Assembly (NCBI RefSeq): GCF_003590095.1
Contig: NW_020800402.1
Span: 62,001-126,000 of the forward strand
Direction: 5' to 3'
DNA length: 64,000 bases
Source: Trichoplusia ni
Lineage: Eukaryota; Arthropoda; Insecta; Lepidoptera; Noctuidae
How positions within the stretch are numbered: the stretch's first letter is position 1; each line of letters opens with the position of its first letter. The notes beneath the pieces were generated by a model. The model had not been told where the DNA came from. It made no database searches and saw only the letters and a list, made by a program, of their open reading frames with translations. Both the position numbers and the translations under genes were made by a program. This document shows positions 56,326 to 64,000 of this stretch, piece by piece.

Positions 56326-59300
56326 CTGACAACACAACATGCGACGTGAGAATATCAAACATTATAGTTTAGATAACCGAAAAATCATGCTTTTATAAAT
56401 AAACCGAACTAAGAAGGTAGAAAATGTTTATCGAAATAATTCAAATTATGGATAAGATAGATTAATTAAAAAAAACTGATTTTTAAATTCAAATATATTT
56501 TTTGATTAATCACTATTATATAAAATACGGGTCCGCCCGCGACATATTGAAAATAATCCAAAGGGAACATAAAATTCTACGTCTTAATCCAGGTTATAAA
56601 CTATCTGTTTACAAAGTTTCGTCTAAATCTGTTCAATCGTTTTTGCGTGAAGGAGTCACAAACATTCGGGTTTACTATACTCTTAAGATATGTAAGAGTG
56701 TGCGTGGCTGTGTCCCTGACCTTGAACTTGAGGTCCCCGAAGGCCCTGGCGGGCGCGCGGCCCTCCCACACGAGCGCGCAGGAGTTGGGTCCGGCGCGGC
56801 CCGACGCGTCCTTCACGGTCTCCTCCTCCCACTTGATGCGGTGCAGCATCAGCCTGCGGGACACAAACTCAGAATTTAGTGCTAGTTCTAGCTGTCCTGG
56901 CGAACTACCGCCTAGCACTCAATGATAACAATGCAAACAAAAACACATATTTATTGCATTTTTTTAATATTTTATCACAGTTAGAACCTTCTCTGGACTT
57001 TCACGAATATTTCAAAAACAGCAATTCATTTTTATAATTTAAAAAGAAGATGAATTGCTTATTTTAGTCTTTAAATATTCGAGAAGAAAGATCTGGAAAA
57101 TTTGCAATAAAAATGTGTTTTTGTCTGCGTTGTTGTTATAGACTGTTATGCGGTACTTAGTTCGCCGGGATAGCTAGATTTTATAAAGAAGAAAGAAAAT
57201 ATAAGGTTTTATTACAATGAAAAAAGTTCAGCTGTGATCGACCTCATGGGCATAACCTCACACAAAATAATACGAAACAGTTAGTTAAATGTTAGTATAA
57301 AAAAAATAATAGAAAATTTTGATGAGTCAGATAGATTGTTGTATGATCAACGTATACCGTCCTAAGTCTGAGCGTATTTGTGCATATGACTTGAATAAAT
57401 TACATACATTACAACAACAACATTCGTTAGTTTAAAAAGTCTTCATTAGACTTTGCCCAGTAGTGGGTTATTATTTGAGAATCATTTAAAACTAATTTTT
57501 AACTTCTTCACTACTTAGACACGTTTTGCATCTATATAGTATCTTTTGCCCACACTTTGCCCGACAGTAAGCAATCATTGATGCTTCACTTATAACTGAA
57601 TTTATATTTCTCGCGCTCAGACACGGTTGGCGTCGATATTATCTTTTGCCCAACCAGCGAGCCATCATTTGTGAGTCACCTACAACATAAATTTTAACTT
57701 CTTCACTACTCAGACACGGTTTGCATTGGGTATATCTTTTGCCCACACTTTGCCCAAGAGTCAGCATTGCTGCTTCACCGACAACTTAAACTTCAAGTTG
57801 TCCACGAGTGAGGCACGGCTATGGCCACATTGGCCAGCGCTGGGCTCACCGCTTGTACTTGGCGTGCTGGCGCGGGCCGCCCTCCAGCACGAGCACGCAG
57901 CAGCCGCGGTGCAGCAGCACGGTGCCCGTCATGTGCAGCTGCTGCGCGTTCGCCTCCACCTTGAACTTGGCCGACGCGCTCTCGAACAGGTCCTTCACTC
58001 TGCCACATATACATAGTAATCATTATAATATACCACAACCTACACACGACGCCATCTAGTCCCGTAAAAACGTAATAAAAATAAATTACACCCACACACA
58101 GACAAAAATATGCTTATAATAAACATTGACAGGACAAATGTTGTGTGATGAGCATGATCATTTGTTCTGGTGTCTGGGTGTAATTTATTTATAATATGTA
58201 TGTCTGGTTACCATAACACAAGCTCTGCTTAGCTTGTGATCAGATAACCGTGTGTGAGTTGTCCCAGGATATTATATTATTATTATTATATTATATTGAA
58301 CAACCTAACAATGGCCAATGAATGAATAGCAATTGGATTAAATTTGAAATTATTCCTATTCTCTTAAGCATTTTGCCAATACAATAATTGGAACTTAATT
58401 GTATTGACCTTGAGTGTATCGTCCCGTACTGAATTTCCAATTATTATGTAGAAAAATGCTTAAAAGAATACAAAAATTGTCGTTTTAGGCCAATTTCATT
58501 CATTCATCGGCCATTGTAAATAGCAGAATTGGGGCCCTGAGGTCGTGGGTTCGATTCCCACCCAAGAAAAATGGTTGTGTAATGAGCACGATCATTTTGT
58601 GCATTTGACTTGAATGTTTGTGACCCCTGTGATACAAGGATTAATACGAAAGTCGTTTTTAATTAAATTTAATTTCTAAACTCACCTATAAACTGCTACA
58701 TGGACACCCATCGTCGTGTCTTCTCTGATTTTTCTATCGACCTAAGAAAAAAATACGATATACATTAATAATAAAGATATATCACAAATTACATTAAAAA
58801 TACATACACAAACAACACGTAAAATATTAACAAAACATTTATATTCAACCTGATCATTACAATTCATAAGTTCACCTATCAATTTCCCGACCTCGTCAAC
58901 AGTCGCTTTACCTCAACAAAATTTCAAAACCTTAATCTTTAGCCCCTCTTAACGCTTAGATAGTTACAAAGCCTCATATGTCGACCTCAGCTACAGATAT
59001 GACAAGCACCACCCATCCAATTCGCGACCTCACCTTCTCTCGCTTCTGCTCCTTGGTGAGCGCCCTCGCCTTGTTCGCCTCGAGATGTGTCTTCTGCCGC
59101 TTGGCGATCTGCTCGCGAACCTTCGCTTCGATGGCTGTGGGGTCCTGGACAGCTTCCGTTCCCAGGGCTCGCATCAGATTCGATATCCTGGGAGACAAGG
59201 GGGCAGGGGGTTATGAAAATAAAGAGTCTTCTTGAGAAAAGTGAAAAGTCTGCGTATTAATTTAGTGTGATAACTGTCTCTCGGATGGAAGGCGTCGTCG

Positions 59301-59823
59301 TGGGCGACCTACGAAGCGGTGGTGATACGACCTTAACGCTTACCGTACGGGCTGGTTCTATGCGGTCCAGAATAGAGAGTCGTGGAAGGATTTGGGGGAG
59401 GCCTTTGCCCAGCAGTAGGACACAGTGGGCTAGAGAAAACTGTCTCTATTATATTTTTTCAAATTTTGGAGCTCGTGGCCAAGCTATAACTGCATAAATG
59501 AATCGATTATAGGTTGAGCTACGCTTGACGCGGTTGGTCCGTATATGGGTGAGCATCTTCGTCATGACGAGTTCCTCAATTTCGGAAGGCACGTTCAATT
59601 GTGGGTCCTGGCTGTTATTCATATTTGTTTGACAGTCGTTATAGGTAGTTAGATGTTGATGATGTCCGGTCTCACCTGAGCTTGGGTTCGGGCGGCGCCT
59701 CTAGGCCGAGGCGCACCTTCTCCTGCTCCTCCTTCCAGGCTTCGCGCCTGCTCTGGCGCCGGAGCTTCTTGCGCTCCTTCTTCGTCAGGAACACCGGCAT
59801 GTACGTCGGTTTTAGGGGCTCCG
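56218..59823 (-). CDS. PRPF3: U4/U6 small nuclear ribonucleoprotein PRPF3, C-terminal six exons
   Basis: PRPF3 is a core protein of the U4/U6 and U4/U6.U5 snRNPs; its C-terminal half contacts U4/U6 RNA and PRPF4. Minus-strand exons: 59823-59676, 59187-59034, 58741-58686, 57999-57850, 56853-56721 and 56325-56218. All have GT/AG borders, and phases agree: two bases finish a codon from an earlier exon, then 248 residues and a stop. Conserved blocks include PVFLTKKERKKLRRQSRREA, RISNLMRALGTEAVQDPT, GVHVAVYR, LMLHRIKWEEE and REHFSRHRVEQYWDLAYS, all close to human PRPF3. The PRP3 domain spans the first three exons, the DUF1115 domain the last three. The acidic insert between RIKW and CALVWEG is much shorter than in human. 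The N-terminal part, including the PWI domain, is not in the window. Confidence 0.94.
56530..56660 (-). mobile_element. Helitron-like repeat, family E fragment
   Basis: ATCCAGGTTATAAACTATCT and CGTTTTTGCGTGAAGGAG match the body of other E copies; both ends are lost. Confidence 0.5.
56721..56853 (-). CDS. PRPF3: PRPF3 exon, DUF1115 middle
   Basis: LMLHRIKWEEETVKDASGRA, then CALVWEGRAPARAFGDLKFK before donor GTCAGG. Very GC-rich. Human LMLHRIKWDEQ and [20 protein letters not shown] align directly. Confidence 0.93.
56860..57480. other. PRPF3 intron, no separate feature
   Basis: AT-rich; only common dispersed phrases such as TTTGCCCAGTAGTGGG near 57454. Confidence 0.5.
57500..57790 (+). repeat. 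Degenerate tandem repeat, three units of about 95-100 bp
   Basis: AGACACG words at 57517, 57619 and 57712, each followed by ATCTTTTGCCCA and then a CTTCAC phrase. Strongly diverged units in the PRPF3 intron just before an exon. Confidence 0.7.
57850..57999 (-). CDS. PRPF3: PRPF3 exon, DUF1115 start
   Basis: VKDLFESASAKFKVEANAQQ, then LHMTGTVLLHRGCCVLVLEG and GPRQHAKYKR, aligning with human [20 protein letters not shown]. Acceptor TATGTGGCAG, donor GTGAGC. Confidence 0.92.
58128..58275 (+). mobile_element. SINE family 2, lacking the tRNA head
   Basis: ACAAATGTTGTGTGATGAGC and CTGGTGTCTGGGTGTAATTT match the body at 52.0 kb. Confidence 0.65.
58306..58540. mobile_element. Family L repeat
   Basis: GCAATTGGATTAAATTTGAA and TAAATAGCAGAATTGGGGCC; followed by a short B-box fragment GTGGGTTCGATTCCCACCC of SINE type. 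Confidence 0.6.
58686..58741 (-). CDS. PRPF3: PRPF3 short exon
   Basis: VDRKIREDTTMGVHVAVYR; human KIKKLKEDISQGVHISVYR. At 56 bp it would be missed without the splice sites (acceptor TTTTCTTAG, donor GTGAGT-like GTGAG). Confidence 0.9.
59034..59187 (-). CDS. PRPF3: PRPF3 exon, PRP3 domain core
   Basis: ISNLMRALGTEAVQDPTAIE, then AKVREQIAKRQKTHLEANKA; near identical to human. Acceptor TCTCCCAG, donor GTGAGG. Confidence 0.95.
59480..59660 (+). mobile_element. Family F repeat, partial
   Basis: CTACGCTTGACGCGGTTGGT, TTTCGGAAGGCACGTTCAAT; the 3' half is missing. Confidence 0.65.
59676..59823 (-). CDS. PRPF3: First visible PRPF3 exon
   Basis: EPLKPTYMPVFLTKKERKKL, then RLGLEAPPEPKLR; human has VPIYLTKKEQKKLRRQTRRE and LGLMPPPEPKVR. 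Acceptor TTTCTCTCACAG; begins with two bases of a split codon, so at least one upstream exon lies past this point. Confidence 0.93.
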
Positions 59824-59842
59824 CTGTGAGAGAAATCACACA

Positions 59843-60122
59843 TCTATACTAATATATAAAGCCGAAGAGTTTGTTTGTTTGTTTGCGTGCGCTAATCTCA
59901 GGAACTACTGGTTCAAATTGAAAAAATATTTTTGTGCTCAATAGACCATTCAGCGAGGAAGGTTACAGGCTGTATATCATCACGCTGCGACTAATAGGAG
60001 CGAAGATACAATGGAAAATGTGGAAAAAAACAGGGAAGAATATTCATCTTCGAGGGCTTAAGTTAAAAAATTCCTAACCTATATCTTCTACCCACGCGGA
60101 CGAAGTCGCGGGCAACAGCTAG
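59843..60122 (+). mobile_element. Helitron-like repeat, family C
   Basis: TCTATACTAATATATAAAGC to GAAGTCGCGGGCAACAG then CTAG, flanked by A and T. It begins 20 bp from the PRPF3 exon, close to the acceptor region. Confidence 0.72.
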
Positions 60123-60135
60123 TCAGTAATAAGAA

Positions 60136-60144
60136 GGTTCTGTC
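60136..60144 (+). repeat. Left target-site duplication of the Mutator-like element
   Basis: GGTTCTGTC, repeated in the same orientation at 61439-61447. Confidence 0.85.
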
Positions 60145-60583
60145 GACTCAAAATCTAAATTTCGACATTTTTTTATGCGACAAGATTAAACTCGGACAAT
60201 ATAGAACATCGACATTTCTCAATTCCGACAATACATTGGATAGACATGTCTTAACTGCGATATTACTGTACTCCGACAAAATGTTGGTTCGACAACTTTT
60301 TACTAGGAACCGTCGCGACTTCGGCAACAGTCTACTACGACACCAACTGTATAACGACATGAGGTTACTTCGACTAACGCTGCTTAGAAATGCTATTATG
60401 TCGACATTCTTGCCTTCAAAATAAAACATATTTGTATAATAATAATGGAATAATTACAATATGTTTTTGGGGGTGTATCGAAAAAAGCTTTTGTTGACCT
60501 GTTACATTACTAATGACGTTTTATTCAATCACTGATTTTACTCAGAAGCGACTGTATATATTTGTTTGCGGAAAATAAATATA

Positions 60584-60805
60584 ATGTCTTCCTGCAATAT
60601 TATTACATCTCGAAAGGGAAAAGTGCAATTGGTCGTTGATGGATTTATTTACTGTGTGAACAAAGTGCGTGACAATGTTTATTATTGGCATTGCATTGAA
60701 AAATGTAATAAAACGTGTAACGTCTGGATTAAAACAATAAAACATGAAGATGAACACCATGCTGTAAGTAAGAAAATTAACGTGCATACTCACTTACCTT
60801 ACTAA
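60584..60805 (+). CDS. FLYWCH-type zinc-finger ORF inside the Mutator-like element
   Basis: A 73-residue frame beginning MSSCNIITSRKGKVQLVVDG, then FIYCVNKVRDNVYYWHC and a second cysteine group ending in HTHLP. The order G-F/Y...W-x-C...C...H-x-H matches the FLYWCH zinc finger, a DNA-binding fold often found in insect Mutator-like transposases and their host relatives. An in-frame ATG at 60566 would add six residues. The frame stops at TAA (60803-60805); the same frame hits a second stop and then stays open to 61042, so a longer ancestral protein is likely. Whether it is made today is unknown. Confidence 0.6.
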   Translation: MSSCNIITSRKGKVQLVVDGFIYCVNKVRDNVYYWHCIEKCNKTCNVWIKTIKHEDEHHAVSKKINVHTHLPY

Positions 60806-60841
60806 CATACTATTAAATAGAAAAAAAATGAATATATTCAA

Positions 60842-61042
60842 AACAATAACAGAGTTAAAAAAGAGCAAAGAAACACTGAGAACGAAATATCTCGAATAAG
60901 GGCTCAAATACAAAAACAGAGTTATAAGCGCCAGAAGAAACACGATGAAAGATTAAAAAATCATCTGCAAATGAAAGAAGAAATGGAAACTATAGAGTTT
61001 TTAGAAGGAATTGCCTACATTATGTATTTAAAAAGGAAATAA
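60842..61042 (+). pseudogene. Coiled-coil-like continuation of the FLYWCH frame
   Basis: In the same frame as the FLYWCH ORF, after two stops, it reads NNNRVKKEQRNTENEISRIR and ends EGIAYIMYLKRK with TAA. The Lys/Glu/Gln-rich pattern suggests a coiled coil. It has no own well-placed start, so it is probably the broken second half of the element's protein. Confidence 0.45.
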
Positions 61043-61438
61043 GATTTTATGTTAATTATAGCTTTGTAATAAATAATCCTTTGAATTTGTATGTAAGTTA
61101 TTTCTTTTCAAATATATTTAGTAAATATTACTGTTGTTTCTAAAAAGTGTAGTGTTGATTTTAGACACAGTAATAGTGTCGACATAATAGCATTTCTAAG
61201 TAGCGTTAGTCGAAGTAACCTCATGTCGTTACACAGTTGTTGTCGTAGTAGACTGTTGCCGAAGTCGCGACGGTTCCTAGTAAAAAGTTGTCGAACCAAC
61301 ATTTTGTCGGAGTACAGTAATATCGCAGTTAAGACATGTCTATCCAATGTATTGTCGGAATTGAGAAATGTCGATGTTCTATATTGTCCGAGTTTAATCT
61401 TGTCGCATAAAAAAATGTCGAAATTTAGATTTTGAGTC

Positions 61439-61447
61439 GGTTCTGTC
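61439..61447 (+). repeat. Right target-site duplication of the Mutator-like element
   Basis: GGTTCTGTC, identical to 60136-60144. Confidence 0.85.
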
Positions 61448-61680
61448 GACCTCTGAGGTCGAGTGGCGTACGCACCGGTTTCAAGGTGTCGCTAGCTCTG
61501 AGGCTCCGGGTTCAATCCCCGGTCGGGTCAATGTAAAAATTCACATTCCTACATTTTCCCGGGTCTGGGTGTTTGTGGTACCTTCGTTGTATCTGAATTC
61601 CATAACACAAGTGCTTTAGCAATTTAGTTTGGGTACAGAACAATGTATGTGATGTTGTCCGCATTTATTGATTCTTATAT
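61448..61680 (+). mobile_element. tRNA-derived SINE, family 1
   Basis: GACCTCTGAGGTCGAGTGGC, GGTTCAATCCCCGGTCGG and GTGTTTGTGGTACCTTCGTT, ending in GTCCGCATTTATTGATT. Directly abuts the Mutator-like element. Confidence 0.82.
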
Positions 61681-61697
61681 TAATTAGATTTTGATTC

Positions 61698-61847
61698 ATT
61701 ATTAAAAGATGCAACGGTTTACTCACGCGTATGTATCGGGATCGCTCGACTAGTTTCGGCCCCAACCGGAGTCCTTAATCATGAGCTGACGCGGCGAGCG
61801 AGCGAGTCGAGTGAATACAGGTGATTGCGTTGCATGATTTAATAATA
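61698..61847. mobile_element. MITE-A copy
   Basis: ATTATTAAAAGATGCAACGG and its near inverse GTTGCATGATTTAATAAT bound the element; core CTCGACTAGTTTCGGCCCCA is slightly mutated. Confidence 0.8.
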
Positions 61848-61861
61848 AACTTTTATTGTTT

Positions 61862-62002
61862 AAAACGAATATTTAAGGAATTTGGTATACAGATAGTTTA
61901 TAACCAAGATTAACATAGAGAATAGTTTTTATCACGTTTGTTTTTGTTCCCGTGGGATCATTTTCGATATTTAGCGAGCGAAGCCGATGGCAACAGCTAG
62001 TT
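61862..62002 (+). mobile_element. Helitron-like repeat, family E, 5'-truncated
   Basis: GGTATACAGATAGTTTATAA to GAAGCCGATGGCAACAGCTAG. Confidence 0.6.
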
Positions 62003-62034
62003 AATAATATATTAGCACTGCATATAAACTAGGA

Positions 62035-62432
62035 ACGGGTAGGCGAACCAATGGCACGAGTGCCATCAATGGCACGCGACACAATATTTTGGGCACGTCG
62101 CAGAATTTGGTATTTTAAGGCGATCAATTTGATAGTATTTATAATTATTATAAAATAATCAGAAAGTCAAAATTTTTATAATAACTATCGAGAGACTGAT
62201 TCATTATTAAATGATGTAACGGTTTACTCACGCGTATGTATCGGGATCGCCCGACTAGTTTCGGACCCAACCGGAGTCCTGAATCATGAGCAGACGCGGC
62301 GGGATCGCGAGTCGAACTGGTTCGTTACATCATTTAATAAAGTCAAAATTATTTGATGGCACACGAGTGACCCCATTAAACTTTTTTTTTAGAAAACATG
62401 GCACGTTGATGCATAAAGGTTCGCTTACCCTG
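62035..62432. mobile_element. hAT-like MITE carrying a nested MITE-A
   Basis: GGGTAGGCGAACC at the left and GGTTCGCTTACCC at the right are near inverses, and GGCAC words recur inside both ends. The MITE-A copy 62201-62340 sits in its middle. The CAGGGTAAGCGAACC-type end resembles hAT termini; the 8-bp duplication is not clear. Confidence 0.6.
62201..62340. mobile_element. MITE-A copy, nested
   Basis: TCATTATTAAATGATGTAAC at the left, GTTACATCATTTAATAA at the right; core identical to the copy at 14.1 kb except near the right arm. Confidence 0.85.
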
Positions 62433-62449
62433 GACTAGCCCATAGGATG

Positions 62450-62880
62450 CCAAACACTGTAAGACGTGCCAAGCTACAGTGGACCAGTAGTTTACTTCAT
62501 AAAGCTTTTTGCGTATGTGGCTAGAAGTCTCAGGTTTGAGTCCTGTCTGCGACTCAATTTATTCCATTGAATTTCAATTGGAATTATAAGTGTTTTCGAA
62601 ACTCTTTCGGCGTATTAAATTATCAATAAGTATATTAAATTTGTAAAATCCTTAATTAATCCTGCCTACCAGGAATCGAACCGCAATTAAAGCTTATGTG
62701 CTTATCTACTGTACCTGATATTTAATTTTATCAAAATTTCTAAGTATCTGAACCAAAATATAATTTTAATATAATAACTATTATAGGTCAGGTATGTTAT
62801 TATAATATTGATAACCTATTGATATCATAATATTCTACACAAGGCTTTCATGCGACTTTGCTTGTTATTTTTGTTTTAAG
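62450..62880. other. Intergenic or intronic, no supported gene
   Basis: A tRNA-like CAGGTTTGAGTCCTGTCTGC near 62531 is probably another SINE remnant. Confidence 0.4.
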
Positions 62881-62883
62881 AAA

Positions 62884-63010
62884 CGACTCCCGCAGTAAGG
62901 ACTTGAATCCTTGTGTCGCGGGTTTCACAAACATTCAAGTCGCATGCACAATGACAACCAGACTCAGGACAAGCATTCGTGGATCACACAAATGCTTGCC
63001 CTACGCGGAG
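62884..63010 (-). mobile_element. SINE family 3
   Basis: GACTTGAATCCTTGTGTCGC, ACTCAGGACAAGCATTCGTG and ACAAATGCTTGCCCTACGCG, inverse of the family. Confidence 0.7.
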
Positions 63011-63264
63011 AGATAGAAAGTTAAATAGAGTTTGTTGTTGTTTCTGTTTGTAGTTTAATTAAAATCTTGAGGTTAAGTTCCACTTGCCAATATTGGAAAA
63101 CTTATTTGTAGAATGAATGATCAAGTTCTAGATTTTGTGTTTTTTAGTCAAAGGGCAAAAACGGAACGCTGTTGCCAGGGTTCCGACGTTTTTCCGTCTG
63201 TAACCATATATCTCGTGAACCGTGAAAACTGGACAGCTTATATTTTCAGTGACATGAAGTATTA

Positions 63265-63332
63265 CTGAAGAACGTATGGAGAGGCCTATGTCCAACAGTG
63301 GACAGCTATAGGCTGAGATGATGATGATGAAA
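63265..63332 (+). mobile_element. Non-LTR retroelement 3' end with (GAT)n tail
   Basis: GAGAGGCCTATGTCCAACAG, TATAGGCTGAGATGATGATG; a common 3' end phrase with a short trinucleotide tail. Confidence 0.55.
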
Positions 63333-63339
63333 TATTACT

Positions 63340-63816
63340 GTTACCGCTGATAAAATATTAAATAAAAATGCTATTAGCTATGGTTGGTTCAGTCATAATA
63401 TCAATTGACAATTAACTTAAGAAAATTTAGGTTTTACAATTAATTTGCAAGCAACTCTAAGTTTCTAAGTGTCACAAGTTCAATTTACACTTGACCGGTT
63501 ACTATTAAACTTAGTAATTAATTATAGTTTATTCAATCTTTAACAGGAATAGCTAACCTTGTCAGGTTTACTAAGAATTATCTGAGTTAAGAGCTATATT
63601 TATACCTTAATTCTATGAATAATGATATATCAGCCAAAACCGAGAAATAATTGTTTCCTTGTTAACTATACTAGGTTTACACGCGGCTTTTTTTAATTTG
63701 ATTATTACATGCAAGCAAATAAACAGAGTTTTCCTCTTTATAATGTTAATCTTGCAAAAAAATATTTATTAATTATTTTATTTTGAACTCTTTCTGCAAT
63801 ATACAATGCACTTTAC
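63340..63816. other. AT-rich stretch, no supported feature
   Basis: No PRPF3 exon or other coding block seen. Confidence 0.45.
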
Positions 63817-64000
63817 AATAGGGATGATGACATTTTTTTTTGCAGTGTCCGTCTTGTAGTTTTTTGTATAATAATGGATACGTATTTTTTTATATATCCC
63901 GCAAACATAAATTGACCAAATTACAGTGAATGAAACTTACGCATGACGTCACGATTGAGTATAAATTTTACCATATCGTTACGTCACAAGCGCCCTCTCC
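63817..64000. mobile_element. MITE-B copy 4, cut by the window end
   Basis: AATAGGGATGATGACATTTT onward, with GCATGACGTCACGATTGAGT and TATAAATTTTACC. The right arm is outside the window. Confidence 0.82.

Larger units (their letters stand above)
60145..61438 (+). mobile_element. Mutator-like DNA transposon, non-autonomous, with FLYWCH ORF
   Basis: Terminal inverted repeats of about 262 bp (60145-60406 and 61177-61438) start GACTCAAAATCTAAATTTCG and differ at only a few positions. The 9-bp duplication GGTTCTGTC flanks the element; long repeats plus 9-bp duplications are hallmarks of the Mutator superfamily. The 770-bp interior holds a FLYWCH-type ORF and a downstream coiled-coil-like frame but no DDE transposase. 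The high arm identity suggests recent insertion or gene conversion. It lies in the presumed long PRPF3 intron. A Phantom-like insect MULE is my best guess. Confidence 0.82.

Noticed and set aside
60236..60424. 62-codon frame MDRHVLTAILLYSDKM... and its twin at 61108-61347
   Set aside because: Both are readings through the inverted arms of the Mutator-like element; the duplication is due to the arms, not to a gene family.

Overview
The window looks like nuclear DNA of a moth or butterfly (Lepidoptera). It is AT-rich, its protein genes are split into short exons by long introns, and introns and gaps are packed with short transposable elements: tRNA-derived SINEs, Helitron-like repeats that start with TC and end in CTAG, and several MITE families. 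The exact species cannot be read from the sequence.

Layout, left to right. (1) 781-22533, plus strand: the 3' part of TCERG1 (CA150), a nuclear elongation and splicing factor, covering FF domains 3-6 and the natural C-terminus. One intron is about 17.5 kb and holds a separate coding block (7423-7800) that is phase-compatible with the upstream exon and could be an alternative terminal exon. (2) 25072-28609, minus strand: a complete three-exon gene for the dynein-2 intermediate chain DYNC2I2/WDR34 (503 residues), convergent with TCERG1. (3) 28.6-47.5 kb: about 19 kb with no convincing gene and almost wall-to-wall repeats, including a 110-bp tandem array broken by a SINE; one weak minus-strand exon candidate lies at 34757-34825. 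(4) 47517-48956, minus strand: UDP-glucose 6-dehydrogenase (UGDH, sugarless) as one uninterrupted exon. (5) 50799-55715, plus strand: a complete eight-exon ZAD-type C2H2 zinc-finger gene (429 residues, six fingers), divergent from UGDH. (6) 56218-59823, minus strand: the C-terminal six coding exons of the U4/U6 snRNP protein PRPF3, convergent with the zinc-finger gene. Its earlier exons are not found in the last 4 kb, which are filled with mobile elements, including a young-looking Mutator-like element (60145-61438) with 262-bp inverted repeats, a 9-bp target duplication and a FLYWCH-type ORF.

The genes do not form an operon or obvious pathway; they are housekeeping or regulatory genes placed side by side. 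TCERG1 and PRPF3 both act in nuclear mRNA production, DYNC2I2 in ciliary retrograde transport, UGDH in glycosaminoglycan precursor synthesis. I saw no strong new multigene system. The best leads are the Mutator-like/FLYWCH element, the possible truncated TCERG1 isoform, and a perfect 27-bp hairpin in the zinc-finger gene. All gene models come from reading splice sites and reading frames by eye.
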